Made by a program: the position numbers and the translations under genes. Positions 35,423-45,721 of a stretch of 64,000 nt of DNA are shown piece after piece. The stretch is from positions 1 to 64,000 of the forward strand of contig NZ_JAPDKN010000002.1 of the NCBI RefSeq assembly GCF_026163565.1. The letters run 5' to 3'. Numbering within the stretch: position 1 is the first letter of the stretch; the number at the start of each line of letters is the position of its first letter. Under the pieces are notes generated by a model. It was given only the letters and a program-made list of their open reading frames with translations, had not been told where the DNA came from and made no database searches. The stretch comes from Chryseobacterium sp. YIM B08800 (GTDB lineage Bacteria > Bacteroidota > Bacteroidia > Flavobacteriales > Weeksellaceae).

Positions 35423-36445
35423 ATGATTTATCTCGTAACAGGAGGCAGCGGATTTATTGGTTCTCATTTAATAGAAAAATTATTGAAAGAAGGACATTCT
35501 GTCATAAACATTGACAATTTTGATGATTTTTATGATTATAAGATAAAAATTAAAAATACTTTAGCTTCCCTTGAAAAAAACATTGATTTTAAATTTTCCG
35601 AAAAAGAAAATGACATTCAAAATTTAATTTCTATTTCAAAATCAGAACATTACACTTTATATTTTCAGGATATCAGAGATCAAAATGGTTTAAAGAAAAT
35701 ATTTCAAAAACACCAAATTGATTTGGTCATTCATTTAGCCGCTCTTGCGGGAGTACGGCCATCCATTGAAAGACCTTTAGAATACGAAGAAGTAAACGTT
35801 CGCGGAACAATGAATCTTTGGGAATTGTGTAATCAATTCAATATTAGAAAGTTTATTTGCGCCTCATCATCAAGTGTTTATGGAAACAATGAGAAAACTC
35901 CATTCTCTGAAACTGATAATGTAGATAAGCCCATTTCACCGTATGCTGCGACCAAAAAAAGCGGAGAAGTTTTAGGACATGTTTATCATAGTTTATATGG
36001 AATAGATATGATTCAGCTTAGGTTTTTTACGGTTTACGGACCAAGACAAAGACCTGATTTGGCAATTCACAAATTCACAAAACTCATTTCCGAGAATAAA
36101 GAACTCCCTTTCTACGGCGATGGAAACACAGCCAGAGACTATACTTACATTGATGATATTATTGATGGCATCTTAAAATCAGTCAATTACCTTGAGAAAA
36201 ATTCAAATATCTATGAAATCATTAACTTAGGTGAGAATGAAGTTGTCACTTTATCTGAAATGTTGTCAGAAATTGAAAAAAATCTCAATAAAACTGCCAT
36301 CAAAAAAATACTGCCATTACAACCGGGTGACGTGCAGAAAACTAGTGCAGACATTACAAAAGCTAAAAATCTTATTGACTATAATCCCACCACAAACTTC
36401 CAAAATGGCACAAAAAAATTTGTGGAATGGTTTTTGAGAAAATGA
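35423..36445 (+). CDS. NAD-dependent epimerase (UDP-glucuronate 4-epimerase-like)
   Basis: A 340-residue extended short-chain dehydrogenase. The NAD loop GGSGFIGSHL is at residues 7-16, the catalytic triad region ASSSSVYG and YAATKKSGE in the middle, and FFTVYGPRQRPDLAIHKF marks the UDP-uronate epimerase subgroup. It probably interconverts UDP-glucuronate and UDP-galacturonate for surface polysaccharide. No glycosyltransferase cluster is adjacent, so the sugar is an inference from motif similarity. Confidence 0.88.
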   Translation: MIYLVTGGSGFIGSHLIEKLLKEGHSVINIDNFDDFYDYKIKIKNTLASLEKNIDFKFSEKENDIQNLISISKSEHYTLYFQDIRDQNGLKKIFQKHQIDLVIHLAALAGVRPSIERPLEYEEVNVRGTMNLWELCNQFNIRKFICASSSSVYGNNEKTPFSETDNVDKPISPYAATKKSGEVLGHVYHSLYGIDMIQLRFFTVYGPRQRPDLAIHKFTKLISENKELPFYGDGNTARDYTYIDDIIDGILKSVNYLEKNSNIYEIINLGENEVVTLSEMLSEIEKNLNKTAIKKILPLQPGDVQKTSADITKAKNLIDYNPTTNFQNGTKKFVEWFLRK

Positions 36446-36560
36446 CATCAATCTACCGCAATTGCAATCATAAAAGCACTTGCAGTAAATTATAGACAAA
36501 AATTAACAAAAGAATTGAAAATCAAGTCATAAAAAAAGTTTATAATATAAGCTATTTTTA

Positions 36561-36568
36561 TACTTTTG
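36561..36568 (+). promoter_or_regulatory. -7 box for the DUF2795 gene
   Basis: TACTTTTG with a near-consensus TTT 19 bases upstream (36539-36541). It lies 17 bp before the start codon. Confidence 0.55.
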
Positions 36569-36584
36569 CAAAAAATAATAAATT

Positions 36585-36806
36585 ATGTACTGGACATTAG
36601 AATTAGCTTCATATTTAAGCGACGCACCTTGGCCGATGACAAAAGCAGAACTTATCGACTATGCAATCAGAACTGGTGCACCAATGGAAGTGGTAGAAAA
36701 CCTTCAGGCAATCGAAGATGAAGGAGAAATTTATGATGCTATCGACGAAATTTGGAGCGACTATCCAACAGATGAAGATTATCTTTGGAACGAAGACGAA
36801 TATTAA
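36585..36806 (+). CDS. DUF2795 family small protein
   Basis: A 73-residue acidic protein: WTLELASYLSDAPWPMTKAELIDYA, TGAPMEVVENLQAIEDEGEIY and an Asp/Glu/Trp-rich tail. The segment AELIDYAIRTGAPMEVVENL is the DUF2795 helix-turn-helix-like unit. The family is widespread, small and uncharacterised. Its position directly upstream of secA on the same strand suggests frequent co-occurrence, but no functional link is known. Confidence 0.85.
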   Translation: MYWTLELASYLSDAPWPMTKAELIDYAIRTGAPMEVVENLQAIEDEGEIYDAIDEIWSDYPTDEDYLWNEDEY

Positions 36807-36924
36807 TGAAAAGCATTTAAGCTTTAGGTGGTATACTTAAAGCTTTTTTAAATATATAATACACACCAAAGCGTGTAATTTTAATATGCTTAAAGCAATA
36901 AGCTTTGAGCTTAAATCAAATTCT

Positions 36925-39900
36925 ATGAGTTTTTTAAATAAAGTTCTTAAAGGGTTTTTGGGAGACAAAAAAGCGCAGGACCTAAAGGAAGTAAAAAAAG
37001 TTGTAACAAAAATCAAAGCTGTTGAGCCAAACATCGGAGAATTATCTGATGATGGCTTGAGAGAGAAAACTGCCGAGTTTAAATCTAAAATAAAAGAAGC
37101 GACAGCAAGTATCACAGCGCAGATAGAACAAATTAAAGAGCAGATAAAAAACTCTACCAATGTTGATGAGAAAGAAGCACTTTTTTCTAAAATAGAAGCT
37201 TTGAAAAAAGATTCTTACGAAATTGAAGAAAAAGTACTTTTACAGGTTCTTCCTGAAGCTTTCGCCTTGATTAAAGAAACATCAAGAAGATGGGCTCAGA
37301 ACGGAGAAATTCGTGTAACCGCAACAGATTGGGACAGAGAATTGGCCGCTGCCGGAAAAGATTTTGTTGAGATTCAGGGAAATCAGGCAGTTTGGAAAAA
37401 CTCATGGAATGCAGCTGGAACACCTGTTGTTTGGGACATGGTACACTATGATGTACAATTCATCGGAGGTGTAATTCTTCACAGCGGAAAAATCGCTGAG
37501 ATGGCAACCGGTGAAGGTAAAACTTTGGTGGGAACGCTTCCAATTTACTTAAATGCACTTCCTGAAAGAGGAGTTCACGTTGTAACCGTGAATGATTATC
37601 TTGCAAAAAGAGACTCGGCTTGGATGGGACCATTGTACCAATTCCACGGAATGTCTATCGACTGTATCGATAATCACCAACCGAACTCAGACGGAAGAAG
37701 AAAAGCATATAACTCAGATATTACTTACGGAACCAATAACGAATTTGGTTTCGATTACCTGAGAGACAACATGGTGACTTCACCTACAGAACTGGTACAG
37801 AGAGAACTAAACTTCGCAATCGTGGATGAGGTTGACTCGGTATTGGTAGATGATGCAAGAACACCATTGATTATTTCTGGTCCGGTTCCTCAAGGAGACA
37901 GACAAGAATTTGATCTTTTAAAACCTTCTATCGACAGAATCGTTGAAGTACAGAAAAAAACTGTTTCTGCAATTTTTAATGAAGCTAAAAAATTAATCGC
38001 TGCAGGAAATACTAAAGAAGGAGGATTCAAATTACTTCAGGCTTACAGAGGTCTTCCTAAAAACAGACAATTAATTAAATTCTTATCGGAAAGCGGAAAC
38101 CGTGCATTGCTTCAAAAAACTGAAGCGCAATATATGCAGGATAACAACCGTGACATGCCGATTGTAGATAAAGATTTATACTTCGTCATTGAGGAAAAAA
38201 ACAATCAGGTTGATTTGACAGACAAAGGTGTTGAATACATGTCTCAAGGAAATTCTGATGCCAACTTTTTCGTTCTTCCGGATATCGGAACTGAAATCGC
38301 TGAAGTAGAAGCTAAAAATTTATCTAAAGAAGAAGAATTTGAAGCTAAAGAAAAGCTTTTCAGTGATTTTGCTGAAAAATCTGAGCGAGTTCACACAATG
38401 AGTCAATTATTGAAAGCCTATACATTATTCGAAAAAGATGATGAATATGTGGTAATTGACGGAGAAGTAAAAATCGTTGACGAGCAGACCGGTCGTATTA
38501 TGGAAGGAAGACGTTATTCAGACGGTCTTCACCAAGCGATTGAAGCTAAAGAAAGTGTAAAAATCGAAGCAGCTACTCAGACTTTTGCAACGGTTACCCT
38601 TCAGAACTATTTCCGTATGTACAACAAACTTGCGGGGATGACAGGTACGGCAGAAACTGAAGCTGGAGAACTTTGGCAGATTTATAAATTAGACGTGGTG
38701 GTAATTCCTACTAACCGTCCGATCCAGAGACACGACAAACAAGATTTGGTTTTCAAAACCAACAGAGAAAAATATAATGCAGTAATTGAAGAAATTGAAA
38801 ACCTTACTTCAGCTGGAAGACCGGTATTGGTAGGTACAACTTCTGTTGAAATTTCACAATTACTTTCAAAAGCACTTCAGCTTAGAAAAATTCAACACCA
38901 GGTGTTGAATGCGAAACTTCACAAAAAAGAAGCAGAAATCGTTGCCGGAGCTGGTCAGCCAGGAGTTGTAACAATTGCAACCAACATGGCAGGTCGTGGT
39001 ACCGACATTAAGCTTTCTAAAGAAGTAAAAGAAGCGGGTGGTTTAGCAATTATCGGAACAGAAAGACACGATTCTAGACGTGTTGACAGACAGTTGAGAG
39101 GTAGAGCAGGAAGACAAGGAGATCCGGGAAGTTCGCAATTCTATGTTTCCTTGGAAGACAACTTGATGCGTTTGTTCGGTTCTGAGAGAATCGCTAAAAT
39201 GATGGACAGAATGGGTCATAAAGAAGGTGAAGTAATTCAGCATTCTATGATCAGTAAATCTATCGAAAGAGCTCAGAAAAAGGTAGAAGAAAACAACTTC
39301 GGAACAAGAAAGAGACTTTTGGAGTATGATGACGTAATGAATAAGCAACGTGATGTAATCTACAAAAGAAGAAAGAACGCTCTATTCGGAGATCACCTGA
39401 AGTATGACATTACAAATATGATCTTTGATGTTTCAAACTCTATTGTAAGCAAAGCTAAAGCAACTGGAAACTACAAAGATTTTGAATTTGAAGTGATTAA
39501 AAACTTCACTATGGAATCTCCGGTTTCTGAAAATGATTTTAAATCAAAACAAATTCCAGAACTTACCAATATTCTATTCAAAGCAGCTCAGGATGATTAT
39601 AATATGAAACTGAACTTACTGAAAGAAAAATCGTTCCCGATCATTGAGAATGTATATCAAAACCAAGGTTCGATGTTTAAAATGATTCAGGTTCCTTTCA
39701 CTGACGGTGTAAAAACTTTAACCATCGTTACAGATCTTAAAGAGGCTCACGATACAAATTGCGACAGCTTAATTAATGATTTTGAAAAGAATATCACTTT
39801 ATCAATCATTGATGAAAACTGGAAACTTCACCTTCGTGAAATGGATGATTTGAGAAGATCTTCTCAAGGAGCTGTTTACGAACAGAAAGATCCTTTGGTA

Positions 39901-39999
39901 ATTTACAAGCAAGAATCTTTCCACCTTTTCAGTGAAATGGTAGACAAGATGAACAAAGAAATTATTTCATTCTTATACAGAGGAGAAATTCCCGCATAA
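36925..39999 (+). CDS. secA: Preprotein translocase subunit SecA
   Basis: 1024 residues from the ATG at 36925, chosen because [13 protein letters not shown] is the usual SecA start; the 13-residue longer frame is not. Walker A MATGEGKT is at about residue 193, [13 protein letters not shown] is the DEAD-like box, then [12 protein letters not shown] and GRGTDIKL. The preprotein-binding and helical wing/scaffold domains complete it. It is longer than E. coli SecA (901) because of insertions between the nucleotide-binding halves (about 345-470), as in other Bacteroidota. It ends FLYRGEIPA with no C-terminal zinc-binding CxC motif. SecA drives Sec export. Confidence 0.98.
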   Translation: MSFLNKVLKGFLGDKKAQDLKEVKKVVTKIKAVEPNIGELSDDGLREKTAEFKSKIKEATASITAQIEQIKEQIKNSTNVDEKEALFSKIEALKKDSYEIEEKVLLQVLPEAFALIKETSRRWAQNGEIRVTATDWDRELAAAGKDFVEIQGNQAVWKNSWNAAGTPVVWDMVHYDVQFIGGVILHSGKIAEMATGEGKTLVGTLPIYLNALPERGVHVVTVNDYLAKRDSAWMGPLYQFHGMSIDCIDNHQPNSDGRRKAYNSDITYGTNNEFGFDYLRDNMVTSPTELVQRELNFAIVDEVDSVLVDDARTPLIISGPVPQGDRQEFDLLKPSIDRIVEVQKKTVSAIFNEAKKLIAAGNTKEGGFKLLQAYRGLPKNRQLIKFLSESGNRALLQKTEAQYMQDNNRDMPIVDKDLYFVIEEKNNQVDLTDKGVEYMSQGNSDANFFVLPDIGTEIAEVEAKNLSKEEEFEAKEKLFSDFAEKSERVHTMSQLLKAYTLFEKDDEYVVIDGEVKIVDEQTGRIMEGRRYSDGLHQAIEAKESVKIEAATQTFATVTLQNYFRMYNKLAGMTGTAETEAGELWQIYKLDVVVIPTNRPIQRHDKQDLVFKTNREKYNAVIEEIENLTSAGRPVLVGTTSVEISQLLSKALQLRKIQHQVLNAKLHKKEAEIVAGAGQPGVVTIATNMAGRGTDIKLSKEVKEAGGLAIIGTERHDSRRVDRQLRGRAGRQGDPGSSQFYVSLEDNLMRLFGSERIAKMMDRMGHKEGEVIQHSMISKSIERAQKKVEENNFGTRKRLLEYDDVMNKQRDVIYKRRKNALFGDHLKYDITNMIFDVSNSIVSKAKATGNYKDFEFEVIKNFTMESPVSENDFKSKQIPELTNILFKAAQDDYNMKLNLLKEKSFPIIENVYQNQGSMFKMIQVPFTDGVKTLTIVTDLKEAHDTNCDSLINDFEKNITLSIIDENWKLHLREMDDLRRSSQGAVYEQKDPLVIYKQESFHLFSEMVDKMNKEIISFLYRGEIPA

Positions 40000-40020
40000 G
40001 AGATAAATTATAGATTTCAC

Positions 40021-40050
40021 AAAAACCCGCCTCATTTGAAGCGGGTTTTT
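40021..40050 (+). terminator. secA terminator
   Basis: AAAAACCCGC-ctcatttgaa-GCGGGTTTTT, 21 bases after the secA stop. Confidence 0.92.
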
Positions 40051-40105
40051 GCTATTTATAGAGCAATACTTATTAAATAAATATGACAAATATCAATCGA
40101 GTAAT

Positions 40106-40120
40106 TTATTTAGAATAATT
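40106..40120. promoter_or_regulatory. Possible Fur-like half-site
   Basis: TTATTTAGAATAATT sits just upstream of the -7 box of the first TonB-receptor gene. Iron-regulated genes of Flavobacteriia often carry AT-rich dyads with a TTTAGAATnATTCTAAA-like form. Only the left half is convincing here. Confidence 0.3.
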
Positions 40121-40128
40121 AAAAAGAA

Positions 40129-40136
40129 TATATTTG
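40129..40136 (+). promoter_or_regulatory. -7 box for the first TonB-receptor gene
   Basis: TATATTTG, 21 bp before the start codon at 40157. No TTG at the ideal spacing, which would fit an activator- or repressor-controlled promoter. Confidence 0.5.
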
Positions 40137-40156
40137 CAAAAAAAATTAGGTATTAC

Positions 40157-42310
40157 ATGAATAAATTATTGATCTCTGCTTCGTTATTGGCAACTGTATT
40201 TGCTTTTGCTCAAGAGAAAAAGGATTCTACAAATTCTAAAAATATAGAAGAAGTTATCATCAATAAGATGGTGAAAAAGCTCGATACCGAGTCATCCAAC
40301 AAAATGCCGGTAAAGTTTATTGAAAATCCACAAGTTTATTCTTCTATCGATAAAGGAATTTTGGAGAATCAGAATATTTTTACTGTAGACGATGCGTACA
40401 GAAATGTAACTGGTTTACAAAAAATGTGGAATCCAACAGGAAGAGCCGGAGACGGTGGTTCATTTTTCGTTTTGAGGGGATTCCCTTCTCAGGCTTCTAC
40501 AAGAAATGGTGTGGTTGCTCCGGTTACTTCTACCATTGATGCCATTAATGTTGAAACTTTAGAGTTTTTGAAGGGACCAGTAGGAACACTTTATGGAAGT
40601 AATGTAGCTTCTTACGGTGGTCTTATTAACAGAGTTACAAAAAAACCTCAGCAAGATTTCTTTGGCGCAGTATCAGCTTCTGCAGGAACTTATAATACTT
40701 ACAGAGCAACTGCCGATATTAATGCTCCGATTACAAAAGATTTATTTTTCCGTGTAAATACAGCTTATACAAATGAAGGAAACTTCACAAAAACTGACGC
40801 TAAAAACCAATATACAACATTCGCTCCTAGTTTGACATGGAATGTTTCCGATAAACTTCAGTTGAATGTAGACTATGAATTATTCAGAAACCGGGTAACG
40901 GCAAATCCTTATTTCTTCTATCTTTCACCAAAAACTCTAAACCAAATTGATAATATGAAAGATTTGGAAAGAGTAGCAGGTTTAGACTATAAAGAATCTT
41001 ACACAGGAAATGATTTGTATATGACGGCAAGAAATTCTAATGTTTTCGGAAACGTGAAATGGAAAATCAACGATAATATCACGTCAAATACTTACATTAA
41101 TAATTCCGATTCTTACTCAGACGGTTACAATCCATATTTTTCAATTGGTTATGATAATGCATCTTCTTCATATTTAGTTACAAGAGCAGACCAATCTACA
41201 AACGGTAGTAAAAAATCTTGGTTCCAGATCCAACAAAACTTCAACTTTAATTATGATTTTTCAAACGGAATGAAAAACAAAACGGTTGCTGGTTTTGATT
41301 ATATGAGAACAACGGAAAGATTACGTTATAAATATTTGAATTCTAACTTTGATACTGTTGCAGTTTCAGGAGCAGATTATTCAGGAATGAATGCCTCTGC
41401 TTTGTCTGCACTGTATGCAGATCCAAATAAATTTTCAACTTGGGATTATATAAGAGATTTAAATACATATTCAGGATATATTTCCAATTTATTTACTCCT
41501 ATTGCCAAGTTGCACATTATGGCAGGACTTCGTTATGAAAATAATGATTATTTGGGTGGAACGTCTGGAACAAATGTTGAAAAAGCATACAACCAATCTG
41601 CATTTTCACCAAAAGCCGGAATTGTTTACGAAATTGTAAAAGAAAAATTCTCGGTTTTTGGAAATTACCAAAACTCATTCAAGTCTAACGGTTATTATAC
41701 TTCTGATACAGCAGGAAATACAACTTTATCAGACCCTGAAAGAGGAAATCAGTTCGAAGGAGGGTTCAAAGCTAGTTTATTTAAAAACAGATTCAATGCA
41801 ACGGTTTCTTATTATAACATCCAAGTGAAAAACCAATTGCTTTACACAGGAGAATATGCTCCGAATTTTGCTTCGGTACAAAAACAAGCCGCTTCTACAC
41901 TTAGCAAAGGTTTTGAATTAGAAGTTAACGCATATCTTGTAAAAGGATTCTCATTAGTCGGAGGTTTAGCGTATAATGATACTGTTGATGAATCTACCAA
42001 CACAAGACCAACAACAGCAGGTTCTTTTTGGAATGCTAATTTCAACTTAGCTTATCAATTTGTTGATGGAAAAGTTAAAGGTCTAGGTTTTGGCTTTGGT
42101 GGAAATTACGCAAGTGATAATAATGTAACCGGAGATTTTATTTTACCAAAATACTTCGTTTTGAACACCAATGCATTTTACGATGCTAAAAAATTTAGAA
42201 TCGGGATTAAATTAGACAACTTTACGAATGAACATTATTGGACAGGATATTCTACTGCCAACCCACAAATGTTGGCAAATTTCTTAGGAACAATCGCTTA
42301 CAAGTTTTAA
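40157..42310 (+). CDS. TonB-dependent siderophore receptor
   Basis: 717 residues from the ATG at 40157, chosen for its signal peptide (MNKLLISASLLATVFAFAQE). The plug domain shows SFFVLRGFPSQASTRNGV, INVETLEFLKGPVGTLYGS and YGGLINRVTKKP, the FhuA/ferrichrome-type pattern. The barrel ends in FLGTIAYKF with terminal Phe. No N-terminal signalling or CarboxypepD domain is present. It probably imports a ferric siderophore using TonB-ExbBD energy. It heads the four-gene iron block and is followed by a terminator hairpin that abuts the next start codon. Confidence 0.92.
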   Translation: MNKLLISASLLATVFAFAQEKKDSTNSKNIEEVIINKMVKKLDTESSNKMPVKFIENPQVYSSIDKGILENQNIFTVDDAYRNVTGLQKMWNPTGRAGDGGSFFVLRGFPSQASTRNGVVAPVTSTIDAINVETLEFLKGPVGTLYGSNVASYGGLINRVTKKPQQDFFGAVSASAGTYNTYRATADINAPITKDLFFRVNTAYTNEGNFTKTDAKNQYTTFAPSLTWNVSDKLQLNVDYELFRNRVTANPYFFYLSPKTLNQIDNMKDLERVAGLDYKESYTGNDLYMTARNSNVFGNVKWKINDNITSNTYINNSDSYSDGYNPYFSIGYDNASSSYLVTRADQSTNGSKKSWFQIQQNFNFNYDFSNGMKNKTVAGFDYMRTTERLRYKYLNSNFDTVAVSGADYSGMNASALSALYADPNKFSTWDYIRDLNTYSGYISNLFTPIAKLHIMAGLRYENNDYLGGTSGTNVEKAYNQSAFSPKAGIVYEIVKEKFSVFGNYQNSFKSNGYYTSDTAGNTTLSDPERGNQFEGGFKASLFKNRFNATVSYYNIQVKNQLLYTGEYAPNFASVQKQAASTLSKGFELEVNAYLVKGFSLVGGLAYNDTVDESTNTRPTTAGSFWNANFNLAYQFVDGKVKGLGFGFGGNYASDNNVTGDFILPKYFVLNTNAFYDAKKFRIGIKLDNFTNEHYWTGYSTANPQMLANFLGTIAYKF

Positions 42311-42323
42311 TCTAAAATAAATC

Positions 42324-42354
42324 AAAAGCTAGCCCTCAAAAGGGTTAGCTTTTT
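42324..42354 (+). terminator. Terminator/attenuator hairpin before the first PepSY gene
   Basis: AAAGCTAGCCCT-caa-AAGGGTTAGCTTTTT, a 12-bp stem with a T tail. The tail ends three bases before the ATG of the downstream gene, so the hairpin occupies the place of its ribosome-binding region. Confidence 0.85.
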
Positions 42355-42357
42355 ACT

Positions 42358-43563
42358 ATGAAAAAAAAGCATCATCATAAAAAGAAACCGAGTGTCTATA
42401 AAAAATGGGCAGGTAAACTGCACCTTTGGTTTGGTTTATCAGTAGGACTCATTATTTTTATTGTTTCTTTATCGGGAACGATGTATGTTTTTAAAGATGA
42501 AATTCAGAATCAGCTTAGAAAAGAAGCCATTTATGTAAAAGCTGAAACGGTTACACAAAAACCTTTATCTATTGAAGTTTTAAAAGAAAAAATCACTTTA
42601 GAACTCAATGAAAAATATCCGGTAAGTTCAGTTGAAATTCCTTTAGATAAAAGTAAATCTTACAAATTTCTTTTTTATGAAAAAGACAAAAAGGCGTGGA
42701 ATTATTTTGATGAAGTAAAGATCAACAAACTTATTTATGTTAATCAGTACAATGGTAATATTTTAGGAATTTATAACGAAAAGTACGACCTCTTCCCTAT
42801 TCTGAAATCTATCCATTGGAGCTTGCTTTTAAAATCAGACTGGGGAAAATATGTGGTCGGAATTCCGGTTGTTCTGTTTGTCATTATGCTCATTACAGGA
42901 ATTATTCTTTGGTGGCCAAAAAACAAAAAAATGCGGAAAGGTCGTTTTTCATTCGATTGGAAAAACGTAAAAACCTGGAAAAGAAAAAACTATGACCTTC
43001 ACAATGTTTTAGGATTTTATGCTTCGTTCATTGCTTTATTATTAAGTCTTTCAGGATTATATTTTGCTTATCCATGGGTGAAAAATTCATTTAATTTTGC
43101 ATTATCCGGTTCATTAGAACTTCCAAAAGAAAAGACAATCAAATCACCAGATTCGCTTTTAGCGAAAAACAAGTCGGTTTTTGATCTTACCATTCTTCAA
43201 ACTCAAAAAATATATTCAAAATCATCAAGCTTCCGAATTCCATTGAACGGAAAAAACAAAAAAGGAAAAGAACTTGAAAATATTCCCGTTATCACATATG
43301 GTAAAGACGGCAGATATAGTGAAAGAAATCAGCTCTTCTACGATAAATATTCGGGAAAACTATTATCAAATAAACCTCATCAGAAATTAACAAACGCTGA
43401 AAAATATGCCAATGCCAATTATGACGTACATGTTGGGTCATACTTTGGGATTTTCGGCAAAATCTTATGGTTTGTAACAGGATTGGTTTGTACTTCATTA
43501 CCGGTAACCGGTTTTTTGGTATGGTGGGGAAAACGTAAAAAACAAGGAAAGAAAACATTATGA
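42358..43563 (+). CDS. PepSY-associated TM protein (iron-regulated membrane reductase-like), copy 1
   Basis: A 401-residue inner-membrane protein of the PepSY_TM/PiuB family. The His-rich start (MKKKHHHKKKPS) precedes helix 1 (GLSVGLIIFIVSLSGTMYVF). IHWSLLLKSDWGKYVVGIPV and ITGIILWWPKNKK mark the second helix pair; YDLHNVLGFYAS the third; LPVTGFLVWWGKRKK ends it. Paired histidines in IHWS and DLHN suggest haem binding as in ferric reductases. It may reduce imported ferric-siderophore iron. Its last codon overlaps the ATG of the next TonB receptor (ATGA), so the two are co-translated. Confidence 0.88.
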   Translation: MKKKHHHKKKPSVYKKWAGKLHLWFGLSVGLIIFIVSLSGTMYVFKDEIQNQLRKEAIYVKAETVTQKPLSIEVLKEKITLELNEKYPVSSVEIPLDKSKSYKFLFYEKDKKAWNYFDEVKINKLIYVNQYNGNILGIYNEKYDLFPILKSIHWSLLLKSDWGKYVVGIPVVLFVIMLITGIILWWPKNKKMRKGRFSFDWKNVKTWKRKNYDLHNVLGFYASFIALLLSLSGLYFAYPWVKNSFNFALSGSLELPKEKTIKSPDSLLAKNKSVFDLTILQTQKIYSKSSSFRIPLNGKNKKGKELENIPVITYGKDGRYSERNQLFYDKYSGKLLSNKPHQKLTNAEKYANANYDVHVGSYFGIFGKILWFVTGLVCTSLPVTGFLVWWGKRKKQGKKTL

Positions 43564-45677
43564 AAAAGGCTCTTTTATCAGTAGCTTGCCTTAGCACAAT
43601 TGCTGTTTTTGCACAGGAAAAAGACAGTTTAAAAGTAAAAAATTTAGATGAAGTGGTACTTACAGCTTCCCGAAAAAAGGAAAGCATCAAAGAAATACCA
43701 AGTTCTATTACGATTGTTAGCGAAAAACAAATTCAATCGCAGCTAACGGTTAATTCAGACATTTCTAATATCCTTCAATATACCGTACCGAGTTTAGGAC
43801 CAAGTTCGGGGCAGACTTCAAACTCAGGGCAAACTTTAAGAGGCCGACAGGTTTTAGTGCTTATCGACGGGATTCCACAGTCTACTCCATTAAGAAACGG
43901 CGCAAGAGACATCAGATCGATCGACCCTTCGGCAATAGAAAGAGTGGAAGTCATAAAAGGAGCTTCATCAATCTACGGAAACGGCGCAGATGGAGGTATC
44001 ATCAATTATATTACTAAAAGAAACAAAACAGATAAAAAAATATCAGGTATTTCTCAGGTAGGTATTACAGGGCAACCTTATGGCGGAACTTTAGGTTTCA
44101 GAGCCAGTCAGCTTTTATCGGGTAAAATAAAAAAGTTCGATTATGTTGCTTCCTTAGCTTATGAAAGAACCGGTGATGCAAAAGACGGCGATGGTGTATT
44201 GTTAAGTCCAACTTACAGCACCGCACAAATGAACAATTACAACGGATTGTTGAAGCTGGGTTATGATATTAATGATGACCAGAGAATCGAGGTTTCTTAC
44301 ATGGGTTATGCATCAAAATCTGATTTAAATTTAGGTATAAAAACAGGAAAATACGGCGTTACTCCTACCATTGGTGAAGGTGAAGGCAAAAGTCTGGAAA
44401 CAACTCCCCAAGGAACTCCACGTAACCATAACTACAGAATAAACTACGACAACAAAAATCTTTTCTGGGGTTCTACTGCATTGAATGTTAATGCCTATAT
44501 GCAGGATTTCAGAACAGTTTACGGATATAGCGACACATTTTTAGGAGGCGGACAATCGAATATTATTTCTAAAAAAATGGGAGCCAGAATCAATTTTGAT
44601 ACCCAGCTTTGGTCTGCCAACAATTCTCAGGCAGAAGTAATCTACGGTCTAGATTTACTTAATGATAAAACCGTACAAAAACTTGAAGACGGAAGATACT
44701 GGACTCCGGATATGGATATGATCAACACTGCTCCTTTCCTTTTACTTAAAATTGATCTACTGAAAAAATTAACGATAAAAGGAGGTTTGAGATACGAAAA
44801 TATGACCGTAAATGTGGGTGATTTCAACACACTTTCTTCAGTAAAAAGCGACGGAACCTTCACTCAAAGTATTTTTGTGACTGGTGGAGATTTAAAATAC
44901 AACGCTTTGGTAGGGAATATTGGTCTTCGTTATAATATCAATAATCAGATCAATCTTTTCGGAAGTTTCTCTCAGTCGTATTCTATTAACGAGATCGGAA
45001 GAATTTTAAGAACTTCCACGCAAAGCAACTTGGCTCAAATAGAAGCCAAACCAATTATCGTCAACAATTATGAATTGGGTGCAACCGGACAGATTTCCAA
45101 TTGGCTAAACTATGAAGTAACATCTTATGTAAGTACTTCAAAACTGGGAGCTTCTTTTGTACAAGGTCCAGACAGAGCGTTTACTATTCAAAGATCTCCG
45201 GAAGTAGTGTACGGTGTTGAAGGTTTCTTACATTTCACACCTGCAAAATGGATTAATTTCGGTGGAAGCTACAGTTGGTTAGAAGGAATCACCTCGCTTA
45301 AAGACGATGGAGATTACTCGGCAAAAGTAAACAACAGCAGAATTTCTGCACCAAAAATCTTGGCTTACGTTCAGGTAAAACCTACAGAATCGCTTTCTTT
45401 AGGTCTTGATATGCTTCATTCTTTCGAGCAAGACAGATTCAGCCCTAACTCAAAAACAGGTTTGTATGCTTATGGTGAAGGAAGAGTTCCGGAATACACT
45501 ATTTTTAATTTTAAATCAAATTACGAAATCAACCAAAACTGGAAGCTTTCTTTAGGTATAGAAAACCTCTTCAACACGACTTATCAACCTGCAATTGCAT
45601 GGTGGAACGCCAGAGATTCTGAATTTGTAAATGCTTTGGGAATGAGAGGAACCTTCATGATCGAATATAGATTTTAA
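43560..45677 (+). CDS. TonB-dependent receptor (siderophore/FepA-FecA-like)
   Basis: A 705-residue outer-membrane receptor. Signal peptide MKKALLSVACLSTIAVFAQ, then a TonB box-like DEVVLTAS and the plug blocks ITIVSEKQIQSQ, LRGRQVLVLIDGIPQST, IERVEVIKGASSIYGNGADGG and INYITKRN. The barrel C-terminus ends FMIEYRF. The plug resembles ferric-catecholate/citrate receptors more than the first receptor in this block, so the two likely differ in substrate. Four-base overlap with the preceding PepSY gene makes them one transcription unit. Confidence 0.92.
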   Translation: MKKALLSVACLSTIAVFAQEKDSLKVKNLDEVVLTASRKKESIKEIPSSITIVSEKQIQSQLTVNSDISNILQYTVPSLGPSSGQTSNSGQTLRGRQVLVLIDGIPQSTPLRNGARDIRSIDPSAIERVEVIKGASSIYGNGADGGIINYITKRNKTDKKISGISQVGITGQPYGGTLGFRASQLLSGKIKKFDYVASLAYERTGDAKDGDGVLLSPTYSTAQMNNYNGLLKLGYDINDDQRIEVSYMGYASKSDLNLGIKTGKYGVTPTIGEGEGKSLETTPQGTPRNHNYRINYDNKNLFWGSTALNVNAYMQDFRTVYGYSDTFLGGGQSNIISKKMGARINFDTQLWSANNSQAEVIYGLDLLNDKTVQKLEDGRYWTPDMDMINTAPFLLLKIDLLKKLTIKGGLRYENMTVNVGDFNTLSSVKSDGTFTQSIFVTGGDLKYNALVGNIGLRYNINNQINLFGSFSQSYSINEIGRILRTSTQSNLAQIEAKPIIVNNYELGATGQISNWLNYEVTSYVSTSKLGASFVQGPDRAFTIQRSPEVVYGVEGFLHFTPAKWINFGGSYSWLEGITSLKDDGDYSAKVNNSRISAPKILAYVQVKPTESLSLGLDMLHSFEQDRFSPNSKTGLYAYGEGRVPEYTIFNFKSNYEINQNWKLSLGIENLFNTTYQPAIAWWNARDSEFVNALGMRGTFMIEYRF

Positions 45678-45697
45678 TTAATCTAAATAAACTTATT

Positions 45698-45705
45698 TAT
45701 ATTTG
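45698..45705 (+). promoter_or_regulatory. -7 box for the second PepSY gene
   Basis: TATATTTG in the 44-bp gap after the receptor stop, 17 bp before the ATG at 45722. It suggests the second PepSY gene can be transcribed separately. Confidence 0.5.
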
Positions 45706-45721
45706 CACATTGCAATTTTCT

